NCBI GenBank assembly: GCA_022747635.1
Contig: JAKTNV010000067.1
Location: 1,842,501 to 1,906,500 of the forward strand
Reading direction: 5' to 3'
DNA length: 64,000 nucleotides
From: Hetaerina americana
Taxonomy: Eukaryota > Arthropoda > Insecta > Odonata > Calopterygidae
In this document: positions 33,417 through 44,705 of the stretch, in pieces
How the letters are laid out: every line of letters starts with the position of its first letter
Position numbering within the stretch: the stretch's first letter is position 1
Translations under genes and position numbers: made by a program
Notes under the pieces: generated by a model
Told to the model about the DNA's origin: nothing
The model's input: only the letters and a program-made list of their open reading frames with translations
Databases searched by the model: none

Positions 33417-36400
33417 CCTTAGGGTATATATGAGAATCCTGTAGGATAAAAGAGGGAAACAAGGCTACAATATTGCGACCTGGATACCAATTAAATCCCG
33501 AAGGAACCTTAATATCACTTCCAAAAAATGGAGCTGTCCTTTTATCGTCACAGAGTCACCACGCTCGAAACTAACTATGCTCGCCGTTTGTGATATTTTC
33601 CTGTTGTTCCTTTTACCTGATTAATAGATGAAATAAACTAGAAAATGTCATGTTGGTGGGTCTTGACTTATAAATCGTAAATTACCCACCCTTGCGCTCC
33701 CTCCCCCCGTGTGTGTGGAATGGGTGCGCCCTAGGCAAGCCTCGCGGAAGGCGTACTCCGCGCGGGACGCGAATCGTGCTTCGCAAATTCCGGCAGGAAT
33801 CGCGCGTCGGCGGTGGATGCCCCCGGGGAGAACGCATTTCGCCGACCGAATAAGTGCTTCGACAAACTCCCCCGGACGTCAGGTCAGGTGGCTGGAGGGA
33901 GGATCGAGAGCCCCCCCCCCCTCTCCTCCCATGCGGATGCGGGCAGTGACGTCACAGCGGAGCTCTCTCCGTCTCTGTCATCGCCCAAACTCCCCCCTTG
34001 CCCGCCCTCTTCCTCCCCACTCCATTATTGCCCTTCTCCATAACCCATGCTCTCCTCCGCCTCTCCCTCCCTTTCCCTTCCCCCTTTCTCTCTCTCTCCC
34101 TCCCTCCTTTGGGCCTCCTTTCCGGGAAGAGACATCGACGGGGCCAGTGCCATTCATTTGTCACGTCCCCTCTTCCACTCGATCGATAATAATCGAGGGA
34201 CAGAGTGTGCTTTTGGAAGGAGGGTGAGAGAGTCGAGACGGGTGAGAAGATAAATTGAAAAATTCCTCCGGAATTTCGTCGACGCCATCTTTTTTTTTAT
34301 TCCGCACATAATTGAATGCTGCTCGAGGCTTTAGTTGAAACAAATGAAAGCGTCGATGCGGATCGGGTGATGTGAATTTTCATTCGGGGAAGCGGGGACC
34401 CGGGCCTTAATCCGGATGGTGAGGGAGATCTCTCTTTTCCTTCCTGATGGATCTTTTGAGGGACCGGGACGACGGCTCGAAAATCGTGTCTCAAATGATA
34501 ACAAGAGATGCAAAGGCAGATACGGTCGCCGAGGAAGTGTTGACGCTTGTATGCGTCTTATTCATTCCCAAGGGTGCGTACGAAGCGTAGCCCGGGTATT
34601 TACCTGTACACCCCAATGTTACTAGCAGCCTTATTAGAAACCATTCCCCCCGTTATCCGTGAACGATCGTGTTGTCGTGATCTTGGGGTACAGATTAGAA
34701 TGCGTGTTTTTTTCGGGAGACGTGCGCGAAAACGATAAATATTTAATACTTAATGCTCACTTGTTGTATTCCGTGTTTCTAATAATCACGTTTCGAATCG
34801 CATGCAGTGAACGAGAGGCCCAAAAACTTAATTGGAAGCACCCAAAGATTAAGCAAATCGAATTGTTTCTCTTTTTTAAAGAGTCATGGTGGTGGAAAAA
34901 ATAATCGAAGAAAGGGTAATTTAAATTCGATGAATGTCGATTGATGAATGGCTAGTCCAAACTCCTCCCGTTTTCCAGGTATTAAACTTTCTTTGAATGC
35001 GTTAAGAGATTCGTTAGATATTTATCACCCGCAGTATGATTAAAACAAACGCTTTTTTCCTGGTTGTTCAATGTAATTCCTGTGTATTCTGCAGTTGATT
35101 ATTTTTTTCATTGACGAATAGTTAAATTTCCCCCTATTCACGACAATTTTTTCCAAAAGTAATAATATTCTGCGAAGGAATCTATTTAATTTCTCTGGGA
35201 GGAATACATTCTTAAAAACGCGCAAGAAAGACTTCATCATTCGAAATTTTCTCTGCTGCAATTGCTAGAAGTTAAATTTCTGAACAAACATTATGAGATC
35301 ATTAAGATGTTTAATTTTTATTAAGATATCATAGAACGGAAATGATTCAGGGAATGAAAAACATCAAGATGAAAATGGATTTCATCGCTTCGAAGGTGAA
35401 GACCTTTTCTCGAGGCATTGGATAGCTTTTTAGATGATTTACGTCGATGACCGGTCTCACCTCACCTCACTCGGAGATGGCTCCGAAACAGCACACAGAG
35501 GTGCGCGGTATCGATTGAAACGGTATTGTACTGAACGTACGAATGTGCTGATAAAATATTTTCCATCGGTCATTCTTCAAGGCATTTCGAAATTTGTTGA
35601 AGGGAGATCCTTAAATGATAGAATACGAACAAGGAAGAAGGGAAAAACGTTTCTGACGTCTGTATACAACTAACGTCGACGTCCTCCGCGGATTGGAATT
35701 GGCACCTGACACTTACGAAGCGGCATCGCTGTATCGGATCGGGCGCGGCAGGGATCTCCGGCCCATTAATCTTAATAGAATTCCTCACGGAGACGACAAA
35801 CCATGCGGCAAATAAGCATGAGATTTCGAACGTGCCAATGCCGATGTTATTTTCACCTCAGCCATTCCGAGGAAGAGAAAGCAATGCTATAACATATACA
35901 GTGTGAACGGAAGCATTGTAAAGGGGGCGATAATTATAATGATCTTCGATAGTAATATTCATATTCTTGCCCAGAGTCTTTATCAAAACGTTCTCACCAT
36001 TTCAATGAAAACAAATCTTAAGTTTGGCGTAAAGTTTTTTCAATTGTTCATAATGATTACATTTTCATAGGATTAGAAGGGCATGATAACGATTGGTCCA
36101 ATATTTAAGTCTGAATCTGGAGTGTGAGCGCTGAGTTCAGTGGCACGCTCCCACTTTAAAGTCAAAGCCAGTGTAATTCATTTGAATGACGGCGAAATTT
36201 TTTGATCGGTGTGAAGAGGCCTCATTCCCCATTTTACGCTCACAGTCCTTATGCATTCAAAACTTAACTGCTAGTTGATGTTCCTTCGTCATCGTTTAGC
36301 GGACCGAGAAAATAAATCAATTCCATTGGAAAATAAATATTATTGAGTAGCTGAATAAGCTCTTGCCGATGTACGCATTACGGCACCTGTTTATATATTA

Positions 36401-37913
36401 TACTTTTCGATTACTAGCATGGATAAGATGAAAGCGTACTTTTTCACGTAACGCTGCCTTTTTTTATCTTAGTTTTATGTAATATTTGATTTTGAACGTA
36501 AACTTGCTTGAAGGAGCAGTCTACTTTGCATATTTATTCCAAACCTAATGTACCGTAAAGGATACGATGTAATTAATGACGCCAAAGTAGGCATCTGGTA
36601 ATTTAGTCAAGATCGAAGTAAGCGGATGGCATTTAAAAATAAATGTCGCAACTCATCAATTCCTCGCGAGAATCGAAAAAGGTCGACTCAAATGTGACAT
36701 TATCAGCCATTTTTGAAAAGTGATGCGTTTAAACCTGCAGTTGCTAATAATTGGACTTTATTTTACCGTCATTTGATAATTAAGAGGCAGACAGAAAAGT
36801 TTCAGCCGAATTGAGAGTAAAGTGTAGGGTTAAATTGAAGGGTCAATTTTATCTACTACATTCACAAAGAGACCGATTACTTCCCAAGCCTGGACCAAAA
36901 GCAATGAATCCTGAGGACTAGTTGATGCAACGAACACTAAAACTCGGACCACCACCACCGAATCGAAGACCTCGAGTGAAGATTTCGGTATGGATGGAAG
37001 GAGTTGGCCGTCGGGTCGAGAGGAGACGGAAGAATGGAGGGACGTTCGAGATTCCAGGCGTGCGTGGGTGGAGAGGAAGAAGATAAAGGGTTGAGGAGAG
37101 TAAGCAGAGCGGAATGGACCGAGGTTCACGTCACCATCTTACCCTACCCACCTCCCCTCCTACTTCTTCCCCCCGAGGAATGCCTTCCGAGATGAATCCC
37201 TTATTCGCCCCTCCCCTCCACGGAGAGCATGGAAGGCCATTCACGCACTGGATTCCCCCTCCCTTTACGTGTGTTCCATTCCTCTTTCGAATGTCATCCA
37301 CCTCCCATTTCATTCCTTCTCACTCTCTCCGTGATGATTCGGGAATGGTGTCGTGGCAGGGTCCGCCTTCTCAGGTTTTCCCTTAACCCCTAGCGCCTCC
37401 TCGAGAGCGTGCGGTGCACTATACGTATCTGCGGCCTCTTATTTACGGAAAATCGTATTCCGTTGAAGCTCCGAGTAATTGTTTCACGTTTCATGTCATC
37501 AGGTGAAATGAGTTCGTTGAGTTAATTATATTGCCGCAAACACTTATGATGTCTTTGATGGGCTTGTTTTGTTGGTGGGCAAACGTTGGTAATGGTTTGC
37601 TGGTATTACCTAAATCCAGACCGCTATCATCCTATGGGCTGCAATTATCTCTGTCATTGAATGCATGCAATGGTATTAATTTGGATTATTGCACATGGTT
37701 AATCAAAGAATCTAAAAATACTGGCACAACTGAGTTAATTTTTAGCCTTTTCCGTTTATTAGATGGATAAGTTAAGGTCCATTTGAGAAATTCACCACTT
37801 GATTGGTTAATCGGAGTTATGCGAGCATGCCTATTCCTCTTTTGCAAAGCTGTGATCCTTTGTCAATGTTTCGGCTTCAATATTTCGGGCTCATCGTCAT
37901 CAGAATTTCAATC
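33417..37913. other. no gene recognised; GC-rich blocks at both ends
   Basis: 33,690-34,250 and 37,000-37,420 are GC-rich with C/T-rich runs. 34,700-36,800 is AT-rich unique sequence. No repeat or domain was recognised. Confidence 0.45.
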
Positions 37914-38330
37914 CTAAGATTGGTTTACTGCGGCCCTACATTCTTCCCTATTTAGTGTTAATTCCTTCACCCTCTGATAGGTTCCCTGTTTTACGCCCTT
38001 CTTAATTTTCCCTATGTACTTGTCCCTTTGCCTCCCTCGCGGGATCATTCCTTCAAGTTTTCCTTTTATTATGTTTCTAACTAATCCATTGTGCCTCAAG
38101 GTATGTGCAATCCATGTAGTTCTTCTTTACCGTAGAGCTCTCCAAATGGTCCTATCCTCTTCTGCTCTTCTCTATACTTCCTCATTATTTACTTTGTCTG
38201 CCCATTTAATCTTCAACATTCTCCTCCAGCACCGTGTTTCGAATGCTTCCATTCTTCGTTGGTCCACTTTTCCAATGTTCCATGTCTCCGATCCATGGAG
38301 TGCCAGCTACCAGTTCCAGTATTAGTTCAG
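37914..38330 (-). mobile_element. LINE C-terminal fragment (RTE-like)
   Basis: The minus strand encodes MRHNGLVRNIIKGKLEGMIP then RGRQRDKYIGKIKKGV and, after a gap, a C-terminal REECRAAVNQS, the usual end of an RTE-type reverse transcriptase. Upstream pieces are present with stops. It differs from the RTE family of copies A-E, so it is an older or different family. Confidence 0.7.
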
Positions 38331-38358
38331 GTGTAGCATGGTATAAATCCTTCACGAT

Positions 38359-38541
38359 GATAGAAGACACTTGACTTTCCCACACAAAATAGTTTTATTT
38401 ATGACTTAAGTTTCCTTACAGCGTAAATGCTCAGAATGATCAACGTAAGGATGTTACAGCGTCACATTCTTAAGATGATTCGCTGTAACGAAACCTAGGT
38501 CGTAAATGGAACTATTTTATGTGGGAAAGTCTTCTCTCATC
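38359..38541. repeat. foldback element (type 8), not flanked by TA array
   Basis: Inverted arms of about 55 bases ('gactttcccacacaaaatag' facing 'ctattttatgtgggaaagtc'). The inner part has GTTACAGCG-loop-CGCTGTAAC followed at once by GAAACC, the same hairpin-then-GAAA arrangement as in the TA-embedded foldbacks. Confidence 0.75.
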
Positions 38542-41465
38542 AAATCGTCTACACTCCACACAATTACATAGCTGATGTAAACCAGGCATTAGTGAAGGCG
38601 AACAGTGCAAAATGTATAGACGTGATGTCCTATAAGGGACCCGAATCCCAAAGGTAAAAGTGGCAAGTGCTAATAATTAACTTTCCAACTCAGCGCCTTT
38701 TGATTGCAACAAATATGCTCTGAGATTATCGCGTAAAAATATGCGATTAAGATTGTTTTATATTCACCATTTTAATGACTCTAAAATAAATGAGAATGCC
38801 CTTGAGCCTTGGACGCGAAGTTCGGATTCGGGGGATAGACGAAAGTGCTAAGCAGGGTCGTGCATGTCGTTCCTCCGTCAAACGAAAACATTTTTGGCCC
38901 TGAACATATCGTTTCAGCCATTCAGGCAATTGGAACGAGCGATGAAATTCATTCCCTTCATAAGCCTGATATGCACAAGAATCTGATGATTCATAACAAT
39001 GCCAACATGCAGAGTTTTAGTGTACACAAAGTGTTGGGCACTCAATGTTCTACAGACTCGACCCATTTCACATGAAATGACTACCGGCTGAAGGATTCAA
39101 CACGTGTACCTTACAGTATGTATGCTTATAAATTTATTCTAACACAAAAATCTGCCAAATGGGAAAAAATACTCGCACGGATTATACGCGTATAAATATA
39201 GGACGATTGAAAGGCTTGAGCACCATCTCCTGAACATAGAATCTGGATATAAAACCCACTGGATTTTGCCAAATGATATGCCTTGTTGGTATTTGTAACG
39301 CTACGAAAATCCATTAACACACCAATCAGCAAATATTTTAGTCATCAACTAATAAAGAGTAGCGCGATGATCAATTTCCAGTCTGAGATACTCTCATTTA
39401 CATTTTACTTGTTCGAATCCCAAGTTGACATTCTGGTCTTTAAAAAACATATATCTAGGATGACCAGTAGGTTCCAGTCAATTCTTACAATCATTTGAAT
39501 TGCGATTTACATTGGATATACATGGGTTTTCTCCTTACATGATTTTTTTAAGTATGTTAACGGAGTATATTAATCTTCCAGAGTAATTTCAAGTTTTAGA
39601 AGAAAAACTTTTGAAACACGTATTAACCTCGTAAACCGTAAAATCGGCACTATCTCTATTGGCGAAAGTATCGATTGTTTAAAATTATAATTGGCCAATT
39701 CATAATTTTAATTTTTCTAGCATGTCAAATTCTTAAATTATAGAGAATTTCATAATTTTTTACATCCCATCTCCAACGCCGACATTTCTTCAATAAAATC
39801 TAGAGGGACGATTAGAAAAGAGTCAGCTGCATTCTATACATGAAACAACCTTACGTATTCGCACGCGTTCATTGCTTTAAATTTGAAAATACTGTCGAAT
39901 TTCCCAAATTACCAAACGTTTCTCATTATACTCCTAAGTTTTATACTCTTCCATTTGTTGAGGTTCATGGAAGATGAGAAAATAGCCAATTACATGCCAG
40001 ACATAACACCACCTTACAGAGTCACCTACTTTCAGTCCTTTAAATGACAACGCTGTCAATGAAACATGTGATTTGGCTCTTGGAATTAACTGTCCTACAA
40101 CATAATATGTTGTACTTGCGAGGGGCGTTGTCCATGTGCGAGTAAATTGTTTCTTATCCCATCCGTTCTCCTCGCCCTCGTTCCGCCACCTTTTCCCTCC
40201 CTTCCTTCCTCCCGTGATTCTACACACCCCACCGCCCACGTCCAATCCCTCTCCGCGTCTTCCCATCATCCCAACCTCGGCCTTCTCCACCCGCGCCCTC
40301 CGCCCCCGACCGGAGTACCTCGGCCCAATATTGCAGTGACTGTGCACTTTCTTGATCGCTGGTGCCATCGGGAATGGTCCATCGGGGAGGTCGAGGGGGA
40401 GGCGGGCAGGCCGGGGCAATGGGATAAACCCGGCGAAGAACGGGGAGGGGGTGGAAGGAGGGCAAACTGACGGGGGTGATCCAGGGGGTGGCGCTCCCGT
40501 TTTCCTCGGGACGGGCAGCGCGAGAGAGAGAGAGAGAGAAACGGGTGGGCGGGCTGGGCCTCGCGGCAGGCGATGGGATGGTCAGCGCCCGTCTGCCTTG
40601 AATGGCGTCTGAAAATGGTTTCGGTCCGGGGAGCGCTCCGTGGGCTCTGCGAGGGACAGCTCCAAGCGTCACTCCCACGATAGCCGCCGACTTTTCACTG
40701 CCGACTTCACTTTTTGTTCTGTTCCATAATGGACAGTCCTGAGTCATAAGAATTCAAAAGGGAGGGGGGATGGAATGTGACAGAAAGGGGTAAAATGTGA
40801 AACTGCCATTGACCTCTAAATTATTGTTTTAAACTCCTCCCCTTTCAATGAATAGCAGTAAAATCTATTTTTTTCCTGTCTACCCTCATTATGTTCAACA
40901 TTTGTTTCACATTTTCTCCTAAATTCGAAATTTTTTAATGGATTATTCTGATTAAATTTGATTCTTACATTAATCCTTCTTTTTTTGTTTGCCGTTATTG
41001 TTTTTGCGTAAAGCTATAAATAATAACTATTGAAATATTTTTAAATTTATACGTTAAAAAAATCATAAAAGGTTATTTATCGAAATGGACGATACTTACA
41101 AAAGTGACGGAGTTGGTTGTTGAATAACTAAGATCTTTTACCAAATACTCAAATAAATGCAACCAAAGCAATAAATATATATGAGTTTAAATATTGGACG
41201 TTCAAATCGCCCGACCATCCCTATTTCTCTAAATATAAGTCATCCTAAATTCCGACCTGTGACATTCTTGGGATCTCCATAAACCATGTCAAAAATAGAG
41301 GGGGCACTGCTGGTTATGGATGGATGACTTCTGAATTTGCTTACTAGTTCTCCATGAGCAGAAGTCATCATTGCTATTGTGTGTGTGTGTGTACATATAT
41401 ATGAATAAATTAATATATAGTATACTATATATGCTTTCGTAGACGTAACACAGAAGTGCCGAATA
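38542..41465. other. no gene recognised
   Basis: AT-rich intron with a GC-rich block at 40,140-40,740 that includes a short (GA)n run near 40,520. Nothing coding is recognised. Confidence 0.5.
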
Positions 41466-41694
41466 CAACAATACACAGTAACACACAATATAGAGACACA
41501 AAAAAAGGAGAACAGTCACAGGTTATTTATTGATATTTCGACGGAAACAATCCGTCTTCATCTGAAGATATAGAAGTAATCATTACTTCTATATCTTCAG
41601 ATGAAGACGGATTGTTTCCGCCGAAATATCAATAAATAACGTGTGACTGTTCTCCTTTTTTTTATTTTCTATATTGTGTGTTACTGTGTATTGT

Positions 41695-41695
<1 letters not shown>
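41466..41695. repeat. foldback element with hammerhead-like hairpin core (type 4)
   Basis: Nearly perfect arms of about 100 bases meet at 41,580 ('tatagaagtaat' / 'attacttctata'). On the minus strand the left arm reads CAGATGA-A-GACGGA-TTGTT-TCCGTC-GAAAT. The outer motif 'gtgtgactgttctcc' parallels the other foldbacks, and the outer ends 'acacagtaacacac' and 'gtgtgttactgtgt' pair. A TA array follows. Confidence 0.85.

Positions 41696-41697
<2 letters not shown>

Positions 41698-41762
<65 letters not shown>
41698..41762. repeat. (TA)n microsatellite
   Basis: Pure TA run between the foldback and the 3' end of a minus-strand SINE A. Confidence 0.95.
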
Positions 41763-41767
<5 letters not shown>

Positions 41768-42218
41768 ACACGAAATCCCGCCAAACGGCGAATAAATACT
41801 CATATATACAGAAACAGATATAAGGAAAAGGGATAGGAACACATATAAAGGACGAACACAATAGAGGTGGGGAAGGCGGAATCGAACGGATCACAAGAGT
41901 AAAAATATTTCCTCAACCGGGACTCGAACACCGGATCTTTCCACTTGCCGGGCGGATGCTCTTAACCACTTGAGCTATCGAGGATAGTCAATTTACCCTG
42001 AGATCCGTGGGTCTAATATGTCGCCAAGCGCCCCGATTCTTTCAGCCAAGAGATGGCGTCAGGGGGCAGTTTCACCCACCAAAGGAGAAATAGACAATAC
42101 ACAAGGAAAGGAAAGGACAGTGGGTTAGAATTCATACAACATCATACAGGAAAGGAACAGTGCGTTTCGTGGCACGCATAGCCAGAAGAAAGAGATGAGC
42201 CACATTGGCCAAATACAC
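41763..42218 (-). mobile_element. tRNA-like SINE family A, complete copy
   Basis: About 455 bases on the minus strand: a 5' region of about 230 bases ('ggctatgcgtgccacgaaac', 'ccctgacgccatctcttggc'), a central tRNA-like segment (about 41,912-41,985) and a 3' body ending 'ggcgggatttcgtgtttgaa' followed by TA. The tRNA-like segment has complementary acceptor ends TCCTCGA/TTGAGGA, D stem GCTC/GAGC, anticodon stem TCCGC/GTGGA with loop CCGGCAA, and B box 'tgttcgagtccc'. The T stem has a bulge and position 33 is C, so it is a tRNA-like repeat rather than a functional tRNA. Confidence 0.82.
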
Positions 42219-42483
42219 ATTCAAACACGAAATCCCGCCAAACGGCGAATAAATACTCATATATACAGAAACAGATATAAGGAAAAGGGATAGGAACACA
42301 TATAAAGGACGAACACAATAGAGGTGGGGAAGGCGGAATCGAACGGATCACAAGAGTAAAAATATTTCCTCAACCGGGACTCGAACACCGGATCTTTCCA
42401 CTTGCCGGGCGGATGCTCTTAACCACTTGAGCTATCGAGGATAGTCAATTTACCCTGAGATCCGTGGGTCTAATATGTCGCTC
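42219..42483 (-). mobile_element. tRNA-like SINE family A, 5'-truncated copy
   Basis: Almost identical to the previous copy from its 3' end through the tRNA-like part to 'taatatgtcg'. The 5' region is missing. It joins the previous copy without a TA array between them. Confidence 0.82.
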
Positions 42484-42702
42484 TTTCTTCTGGCTATGCG
42501 TGCCACGAAACGCACTGTTCCTTTCCTGTATGATGTTGTATGAATTCTAACCCACTGTCCTTTCCTTTCCTTGTGTATTGTCTATTTCTCCTTTGGTGGG
42601 TGAAACTGCCCCCTGACGCCATCTCTTGGCTGAAAGAATCGGGGCGCTTGGCGACATATTAGACCCACGGATCTCAGGGTAAATTGACTATCCTCGATAG
42701 CT
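42484..42702 (+). mobile_element. tRNA-like SINE family A, 5' half, interrupted by LINE
   Basis: Plus-strand 5' region of the same SINE, up to 'tatcctcgatagct' in the D-arm/A box of the tRNA-like part. The remainder resumes at 48,267 after the inserted LINE. With the previous copies it forms an inverted repeat. Confidence 0.88.
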
Positions 42703-43115
42703 GCCTCGATAGCAGGACGTGCCTGTGTTCACCGAGTGTCTAAAATTCGCCGGCGTCCGAGGCTTCGGCCGCCGGGGTTTGGAGAGCGGGACTGCCGGAG
42801 TCTCTCGGAAATCGAGGTTCCGATCGTGTTTTGTTTCGAGCGGCGGTTGACCGCCTAGTTCATCAAGAAGCGTGCAGTTTGACTCTCGACTTCTTCCGCC
42901 GCGAAGGCCGTACTTTTGTTTTGTTTACTGGATCAAGACTGACCTTGACTCCTGGTGTAGAGCTTAGGCTCCTTTTTATTTGCTACCGCCGGGTGCGTGT
43001 GGCGGGGAGGGAGCGTTCGTGAGTGTTTTTTTTTCTTTCTTTCCTTCTTGGAGTGCTTTCAGTGCGCTCTTCTTCTTTTCTTGGCGCTGGCGTGCTCCAT
43101 TTGATTTCTTTCAAA

Positions 43116-44705
43116 ATGGTCGTACGTCGCGTAAACACGCTCGCCTTGCAAGTTGATGAAAAGGCGAAGCCCCCTACTCCGTTGGAGGTCCACCTCTTTA
43201 CACTAGAGTCGCTGGGCCTCACACCCGAAGAGATTGTGGCGATCCAATTTGGATATAACCGCCATTTGGTATTCCTGAAGTTGGCAACTGAAGCTACTAT
43301 GAAGAGGATTCTGGATAATATCCCACGAAAACTACCGTTTCCATCCAAAATTGATCCGAGGACGACGATCACCATTGACGAGACCTCCGGTAGCCCTTGT
43401 AATGTCAGGGTTCTATGTCTCCCCGTGGAGACCCCATTGGAAGATATAACAGGCGAGCTTCAACGTTTTGGAAAAATCCATCGCTCGTGGGAGAACAGGT
43501 GGGAGGGCGACAAATTGGCACGCGTGTTAACAGGTACGAGAGTGGTGCGGATGACGGTCGAAAGAAATATCCCCTCGTACCTCCACATCGGCGGCAACCG
43601 GGCCATCATCATCTACGAGGGTCAGCGCCGCACCTGCGCCCGTTGCAACCAAGAAGGCCACGAGCGCAAGACCTGCCCTCGGAACCAGGGAGGGAAGAGC
43701 TATGCGGAGGCAATGTTTTTGGCCTCCAATCCGAACACCGCCGAAGAGATAGATGAGCCCGAGATGGCTGTGGAGGAGAGGGCGCGGTCCCTGATACTTA
43801 TCGAGGGTGCGCCCCCAGCTGTTCCCGCCGAACCCCCGCATCCCCCTCCACTCGGAGGGAAATTTCAGAGGGAACGAAAGTCGTCAACGGAAGAAAGGGA
43901 TCCGAAGAAGAAGAGGACGGACGACATTGCACTGCTGATTTCGAGCATTGATCAAGCTGCGGTCCCTACCAGCTCGGATACACACTCACGACCACCAGCC
44001 CCTATCTCCGTGACCCCGTCAAAAGAGGACAGATCATCCTGCGTCCTTCCTTTCTCTGGCCACGCCAACGATGCGTTCTTCCCGCAATCCTTGCTTCACG
44101 GGCTTCCAACTCCCCGAGAATCACGGGTGACAGCGGGGGAGGATGTATCCGATTACGACTGTCCCCCTTCCTCAACGGCGGGCCCCTCGATTACGGTGTC
44201 ACGGAAAATAAAGAAAGTATCACCGGCCGCGGAAGTTGACACATGTACGAGCAAAACCTTGTCGACGTCAACAATCCCAGACATTCCATCCTCATTCTCC
44301 TTTGAGGACAGCCAAGGTGTCGACGATCTTCCCAGGGCTCCTCTAGAGGCGGACCAATTCGACCGATCTCCTCTAATTTCTCCCGATGGGGCCCCTTCGG
44401 CAGAAGACCACCAGTCCGCCACCCCGCCCCCCCCTGAGGCCACCTCCTGGGCTGGGACGGCCCATCGCTCTGCTCGCTCGAACAGGGCCCCCCGTGGAAT
44501 GCCGCCGAGTAACCAGCTCTTCGTAGAGACCACGGCTGGGTCTTCCTCTTCGGACGAGGTCGGAAGGGAGGTATGCGGTGACAACTCGAGACCTCGATCG
44601 TCGACCCGTCGGACGAAGCGTCCCGGGAAGCGGCGAAGCACTCGTCGCCCGGGTTCGAGCCGCGACCGAAGCGACGTAAGCCATGACCAGGACTCTGGTA
44701 AGTGA
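43116..44705 (+). CDS. LINE ORF1 protein with CCHC zinc knuckle
   Basis: About 529 residues from an ATG in good context (caaaATGg). The frame is open further upstream but without an ATG. The N-terminal part (MVVRRVNTLALQVDEKAKPP) leads to a nucleic-acid-binding region and one zinc knuckle CARCNQEGHERKTC (C-x2-C-x4-H-x4-C) at about residues 174-187. The C-terminal half is Pro/Ser-rich and basic at the end (TRRTKRPGKRRSTRRPGSSR), probably disordered. ORF1 proteins of this kind coat the element RNA. The stop TGA at 44,703-44,705 overlaps the ATG of ORF2 by one base, which suggests translation of ORF2 by re-initiation. Confidence 0.9.
   Translation: MVVRRVNTLALQVDEKAKPPTPLEVHLFTLESLGLTPEEIVAIQFGYNRHLVFLKLATEATMKRILDNIPRKLPFPSKIDPRTTITIDETSGSPCNVRVLCLPVETPLEDITGELQRFGKIHRSWENRWEGDKLARVLTGTRVVRMTVERNIPSYLHIGGNRAIIIYEGQRRTCARCNQEGHERKTCPRNQGGKSYAEAMFLASNPNTAEEIDEPEMAVEERARSLILIEGAPPAVPAEPPHPPPLGGKFQRERKSSTEERDPKKKRTDDIALLISSIDQAAVPTSSDTHSRPPAPISVTPSKEDRSSCVLPFSGHANDAFFPQSLLHGLPTPRESRVTAGEDVSDYDCPPSSTAGPSITVSRKIKKVSPAAEVDTCTSKTLSTSTIPDIPSSFSFEDSQGVDDLPRAPLEADQFDRSPLISPDGAPSAEDHQSATPPPPEATSWAGTAHRSARSNRAPRGMPPSNQLFVETTAGSSSSDEVGREVCGDNSRPRSSTRRTKRPGKRRSTRRPGSSRDRSDVSHDQDSGK

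Noticed and set aside
41912..41985. Possible functional tRNA-Ala gene
   Set aside because: The cloverleaf is close, but C replaces U33, the T stem is bulged, and the sequence is repeated as part of a longer SINE; a pseudo-tRNA head is the better reading.
41763..42702. CRISPR-like array
   Set aside because: The repeats are whole SINE copies in mixed orientation, not short direct repeats with unique spacers, and the DNA is eukaryotic.
43023..43115. Upstream extension of LINE ORF1
   Set aside because: The frame is open but has no ATG before 43,116. The first ATG has a good context, so the extension is treated as 5' UTR.
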